From contig NC_092875.1 in the NCBI RefSeq assembly GCF_028372415.1, forward strand, positions 56,656,919 through 56,720,918: a DNA stretch of 64,000 bases, written 5' to 3'. Origin of the DNA: Notamacropus eugenii. Its lineage: Eukaryota; Chordata; Mammalia; Diprotodontia; Macropodidae. Below are positions 60,241-64,000 of the stretch, piece after piece. The position numbers and the translations under genes are program-made. Position 1 is the stretch's first letter. Every line of letters begins with the position of its first letter. Under the pieces are notes generated by a model, which made no database searches, had not been told where the DNA came from, and was given only the letters and a program-made list of their open reading frames with translations.

Positions 60241-60917
60241 ACTGTTGAAGGACAGCTAAGGGTATAGATCTGCAAAGAATAATTAGGGCATAGTTTTTAG
60301 TTAAGGTTTCCCTAATCAGTGCTGAGGTATAGTTTTTAAGTTTGCCTGAGGAGTGAGGTTGTTGAATAAACAGAATGCAATTGAATTATGTGGCATAATT
60401 TGTTTTGGTCCCAATTTGACTCTTTTCATTACTGCAAATTGAAGAGAACATTAAGGCTAGCAAGGATGTGTTTGTCTTATTTTGTCTGTTTTTGATTTTT
60501 TGGTAAAAGGCTAGAACAGCTTTCTCTTGTATTGTCTTTTGTGTTGTTGGTAAATTCTGTTACCTAGAAAGATTTCTAAGGGAAAATGTAGGCAGTCAAA
60601 AAAAGCTGTGAAAAAGCTACAGCCCAAGAATATATTAGAAAAGATTAATTAATTTTCATACTTGAAGCAATTTTCCCACTCAGCAGGACTAATTCCTGCT
60701 TTAGGCTTTCATCAGGAGATTAGGTTACAGGAAAAACAAATCCTGCTACAAGATACCTTTTCTCTGTCCATATTGGAATCCGACCATATTGGAAAATGAA
60801 CCAACATCTGATGTGGTAAAGGACTCTGTGATTGTTAAGTGAACAGAATACCACATAATGAAAATGTTTCTAAATGGCTTAAATGAGAACTAAGAATTTA
60901 AAAAGCAGAAAATATGG
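60241..60917. other. Nothing recognised
   Basis: No frame, repeat signature or motif identified. Confidence 0.5.
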
Positions 60918-61135
60918 ATTGTTGTTGTTCAAGCATTTTTCAGTCATGACCAACTCTTCATGATCCCATTTGGGGTTTTCTTGCCAAAAATACTATAGAG
61001 GTTTGCTATTTCTCCAGCTCATTTTGCAGATGAAGAACTGAAGGAAACAGAGTTAAGTGACTTTCCCAGGATCACACAGCTAATAAGTGTGTGAGGCCAT
61101 GTTTGAACCCATGAAGATGAGCCTCCCTGATTCTA
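60918..61135 (-). repeat. tRNA/CORE-type SINE, antisense
   Basis: 'tttcagtcatgaccaactct', 'tcatgatcccatttggggtt' and 'ggatcacacagctaataag' match the body of a common marsupial SINE in reverse. Confidence 0.75.
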
Positions 61136-61339
61136 GACCTGACATACAAAACATTGTGCAAACTAGTAATCTTAGGATTTATGAATTACATAGTCAATCT
61201 GATTGGAAAAATATAAAAACTAGAATCCATAGTGACAAGAAAAATACAAATACTCTGAAGTGAAGAAAATTGGAAGAAGAGAAACAAAAAGAAATAACAT
61301 GAAATGAAAGTATGATCTCTAAATGAGCAAATACCTTTT

Positions 61340-61700
61340 GAAGACAGAATGTGTGCTGAAAACCTAGGAATTACAGGACTCCCAGAAGACTCCACAGAGA
61401 ACAAAAACCTGAATACAATAATCAAAGAAATACTACAAGAAAAACACTCAGAACTTCTGAACACAGAATAGAAAGTTTCACTTAAAAGATTGATAGATCA
61501 CCTCCAGAAAAACTATACTGAAAAATCTGAGAGACCATAGTGATTAAATTTGTCGATTCTTTTGCCTAACACAAAATTCTATAAGTGACCATGAGAAAAT
61601 ATTTTAGATATAAAGAAAGGAGCATCTGAATAATACAGGATTATTCTTGACCACCCCCACTCACTCCCAAACCATAGTCCTAAATAGAACATATTTACGA
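61340..61700 (+). mobile_element. L1-like ORF1 relic
   Basis: One frame reads 'NLGITGLPEDSTENKNLNT' and then an 'IIKEILQEKHSELLN'-like stretch, resembling the ORF1 RRM of old L1 lineages. Stops follow. It is different from the half-L1 family. Confidence 0.5.
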
Positions 61701-61834
61701 GATCCAACAAAGTTCAAAATGGAGCCCCAGGTCACCTGCCTGCAAATCTGAGCCTAACCGTTAATGAAGAAGATGATGAACAGGAAATAGAAAGGTGTCT
61801 TCAAAATATTCCTAGAGAGAAGTGATCCTAAATA

Positions 61835-62100
61835 GGGAGTGGGAAGGAGATGGACATTTTGTTTCACTGTTGGGGGGGATAATAATATGTCAGGCACTAT
61901 GCTAAGTGTTTTGAAATTATTGTCTCATATAATCCTCACCACAATCCTGAAAGGTATTTTACAGATGAGGAAACCGAGGTAAATAGATGTTAAGTGACTT
62001 GCCTACAGTCATCCAGCTAGTAAGTGCCTAAGGCCAGATTTGAACTTGGGTTTTTTGACTCTGAATTTGGTGCTATATCTTCTACACCACCTAATACCTC
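61835..62100 (-). repeat. MIR/THER-like SINE, antisense
   Basis: 'acagatgaggaaaccgaggt', 'taagtgacttgcctacagtc' and 'tccagctagtaagtgc' in MIR order, followed by a tRNA-like head in reverse. Confidence 0.8.
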
Positions 62101-63099
62101 TAATGAATGCTCTCACAGGAGAAAAGATCTTCCATAAAGAAGATATAGATTTTTTAGCAAGTATCACTTATGGGGATTTGGTACACAGAGACCACTTATC
62201 CTTCCTCAGGAAAAAGGGAATCAGAACTCCTTTGGAGTGGGGGCAAGTAGAACCTGACAGAAAAGTAGGAAAACAGGATTCAAAGAAAAGATACTGAGGT
62301 ACATAGAAAGAAAAAGTGACCAAGGTAAGGGCAAAAGTCAATAAGGAACTGCAAATAAAAGAGTCATAGGAAAATTGCTACCATGTGACAAAAACCTCTC
62401 TCTATCACCTGATGGAAGTGGTATTTTTAATAATGAGACACAACAGGAAAAAAGGGGGCTTGTGTACAAGATCCACAAGATAATACAGAAATTTTTAGAA
62501 AAAAAGAACCCGAAATAGGTTCCTTAGATATTTTAATTACAACAGGAATACAGCAGATAAAGAAGGAGCAAAGAAATGTAAAGGATATGAATCAAAGCAT
62601 AAAATTCAAGAGTAGTAAGAAAGGGAAAAAAAGAATGAAAAGAATAGAAAAAAGGTACAAGTAATGAACATTTGAAAAACTAATGAACAAGACAAGTTAA
62701 AGAGTAGGGAAGGAAGGGGAATTTTACTTATCTACTTAACTGAGAGAGAGAAAAGAAACAAGAAACTAAATAATTATATAAAAACAAGAGAGAAAAGGAA
62801 TAATTAAAAGAGGGGTTCTTGTGGATGAAGAGAAGAGAGATGGCCAAAGTAGGTTAGGGAAATGATAAATTTAAAAGCCGTCATTAAAAAGACAAATTAA
62901 CAAATATTTTACCTAAAATGATCACATATAAGAGAAAGGAAAATGAGAAATTTTAAATAAGTATGCAATATGAAATAACAAATGGAGGAGAAAAGGATAA
63001 CCAGAAACAAATGCACACAAGTCTAAACTAGCAAAACTGAGAACTTAATAAGTGGAATATTAGTCACAGAGATATTAATTGTAGAAAATATTTATGTAA
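62101..63099. other. A-rich stretch with nothing firm
   Basis: Purine-rich and probably worn LINE sequence in sense orientation. No frame longer than about 85 codons and no domain. Confidence 0.4.
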
Positions 63100-63450
63100 T
63101 TCTTTAAAGTTTCCAAATTCTTTCCAGGCATTATCTCATTTTGTGTTATTATTATCCCCATTTTGCAAGTTGTATTTGTCCTTCATTCTTAAATAGGGCC
63201 ATGACATTGGGGAATAATGACATGATTTGCAGTTGACTTGGATTTAAGTGAGGGAGGGCTGTCGAGGTCACCAATCTCACTTTCTCCTCCAGAGCAATCT
63301 GGGTTCAGTGACCTGATATTCATAAGGATGACTCGAGAGTTCAACTCCAGTCTCAGGCACTTACTAGCTGTGTGATCCCATTTTAAAGATGAAAACCTGA
63401 GGCTCAGAGAGTTTAAGTGACTTATCCAAAGTCACAAAGCCAGTGTGGTT
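63100..63450. repeat. Composite of MIR, MAR1-like and SINE-head pieces
   Basis: An antisense MIR is split: its first part ends 'attattatccccattttgca' near 63166 and it resumes at about 63375 ('aaagatgaaaacctgaggct'). Between them are an antisense MAR1-like SINE (about 63168-63335) and a sense SINE head ('cttactagctgtgtgatc'). 'ccatttt' occurs at both junctions. Confidence 0.7.
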
Positions 63451-63539
63451 TATACAAATGAACAAAATTTTGGAGATTAAACAACCCAATTTCCTAAAAT
63501 GAAAATAAACAGGGAATAACCCTGTTCTAGACAGATTTA

Positions 63540-64000
63540 AAGGTGAATGTTAGCAAACTTTAAAAGAGCAATTGATATTTATGCTACAAAAACTATTCTC
63601 AAAAACTGATAAATAAAAACTATCAACTTTCCCATATGAGTCATCTGAATAAAAATAAATCTTAGAAAAAGAACTATACAACAATATCATGAAGGAATAT
63701 TGATGATAACATTTATAATAAAATTCTAACAAAAAGCCTGATTCAATGTATTCCAAAAGTACTCACTGTGACAGCATGTGGTTTATACCAGGGATTGTAA
63801 GAATCATTAAACATTTTTTATAAAATAACATAGCTATATTTTGTAACTACTTGAACACATACGATAACTTTAATAAATGTAGAAAATGCCTTGGGTAGAA
63901 CACCACACTCATGTCAAAAACTTAGAAAGTAGAGGTACTAATGCGGAGTTTTTGAGAAAGTGACCCAATTTTGATTTTTAAATAAATTTTTGCTTTTATT
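63540..64000 (+). mobile_element. L1 ORF2 relic, RT region, runs off the window
   Basis: 'tatgctacaaaaactattct', 'ggaatattgatgataacatt', 'gtggtttataccagggattg' and 'ataaatgtagaaaatgcctt' match the order of conserved L1 RT-domain DNA. No frame survives. Confidence 0.65.

Overview
The window is animal (vertebrate) nuclear DNA, most likely from a marsupial. It has almost no open coding sequence. It is packed with interspersed repeats whose types fit a marsupial genome: MAR1-like SINEs that share a tail with an RTE-like LINE, tRNA/CORE SINEs, L1 elements with marsupial-style 3' ends, and ORF2-less half-L1 elements. Old L2, L3/CR1 and MIR relics are also present. The repeat names come from memory of the families; no library search was run. 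The species is not determined.

The backbone is a tandem duplication. Copy A (about 5493-25407) and copy B (about 38645-59057) are colinear and each carries one class II olfactory receptor (OR) gene of the OR7-like type. These are at 16338-17258 in A and 46683-47645 in B, both on the plus strand. A third, partial copy lies inverted at 360-2115. It matches copy B better than copy A and runs toward the left edge, so another OR on the minus strand is predicted a few kb outside the window. OR A looks intact (306 codons). OR B keeps every receptor motif, but its conserved start ATG reads ATA.

Left region (1-6436): LINE 3' ends, the inverted copy, an L1 ORF2 relic, a UBE2D2 processed pseudogene with clear target-site duplications, and an RTE-like LINE fragment. 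Copy A then shows a series of L3/CR1, L2 and MIR relics around the OR, with a 1.5-kb block (18378-19888) that is inverted relative to copy B. A fossil class I endogenous retrovirus (25765-38377) sits about 0.4 kb past the end of copy A. It encloses an antisense LTR, a half-L1 element and an RTE-like fragment. Only about 0.6 kb of non-viral spacer separates the two tandem copies, so the virus landed almost on the duplication junction. Copy B carries its own later insertions: an antisense LTR inside an LTR of the same family, and a second half-L1 (53920-56742). The right flank (59058-64000) is L1 relics and SINEs.

The two OR genes are the only likely functional genes. They would act in olfactory neurons as odorant-sensing GPCRs signalling through the olfactory G protein. 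Everything else reads as retrotransposon sediment that dates and shapes the duplication. I found no tRNA, rRNA, CRISPR or prokaryotic feature.
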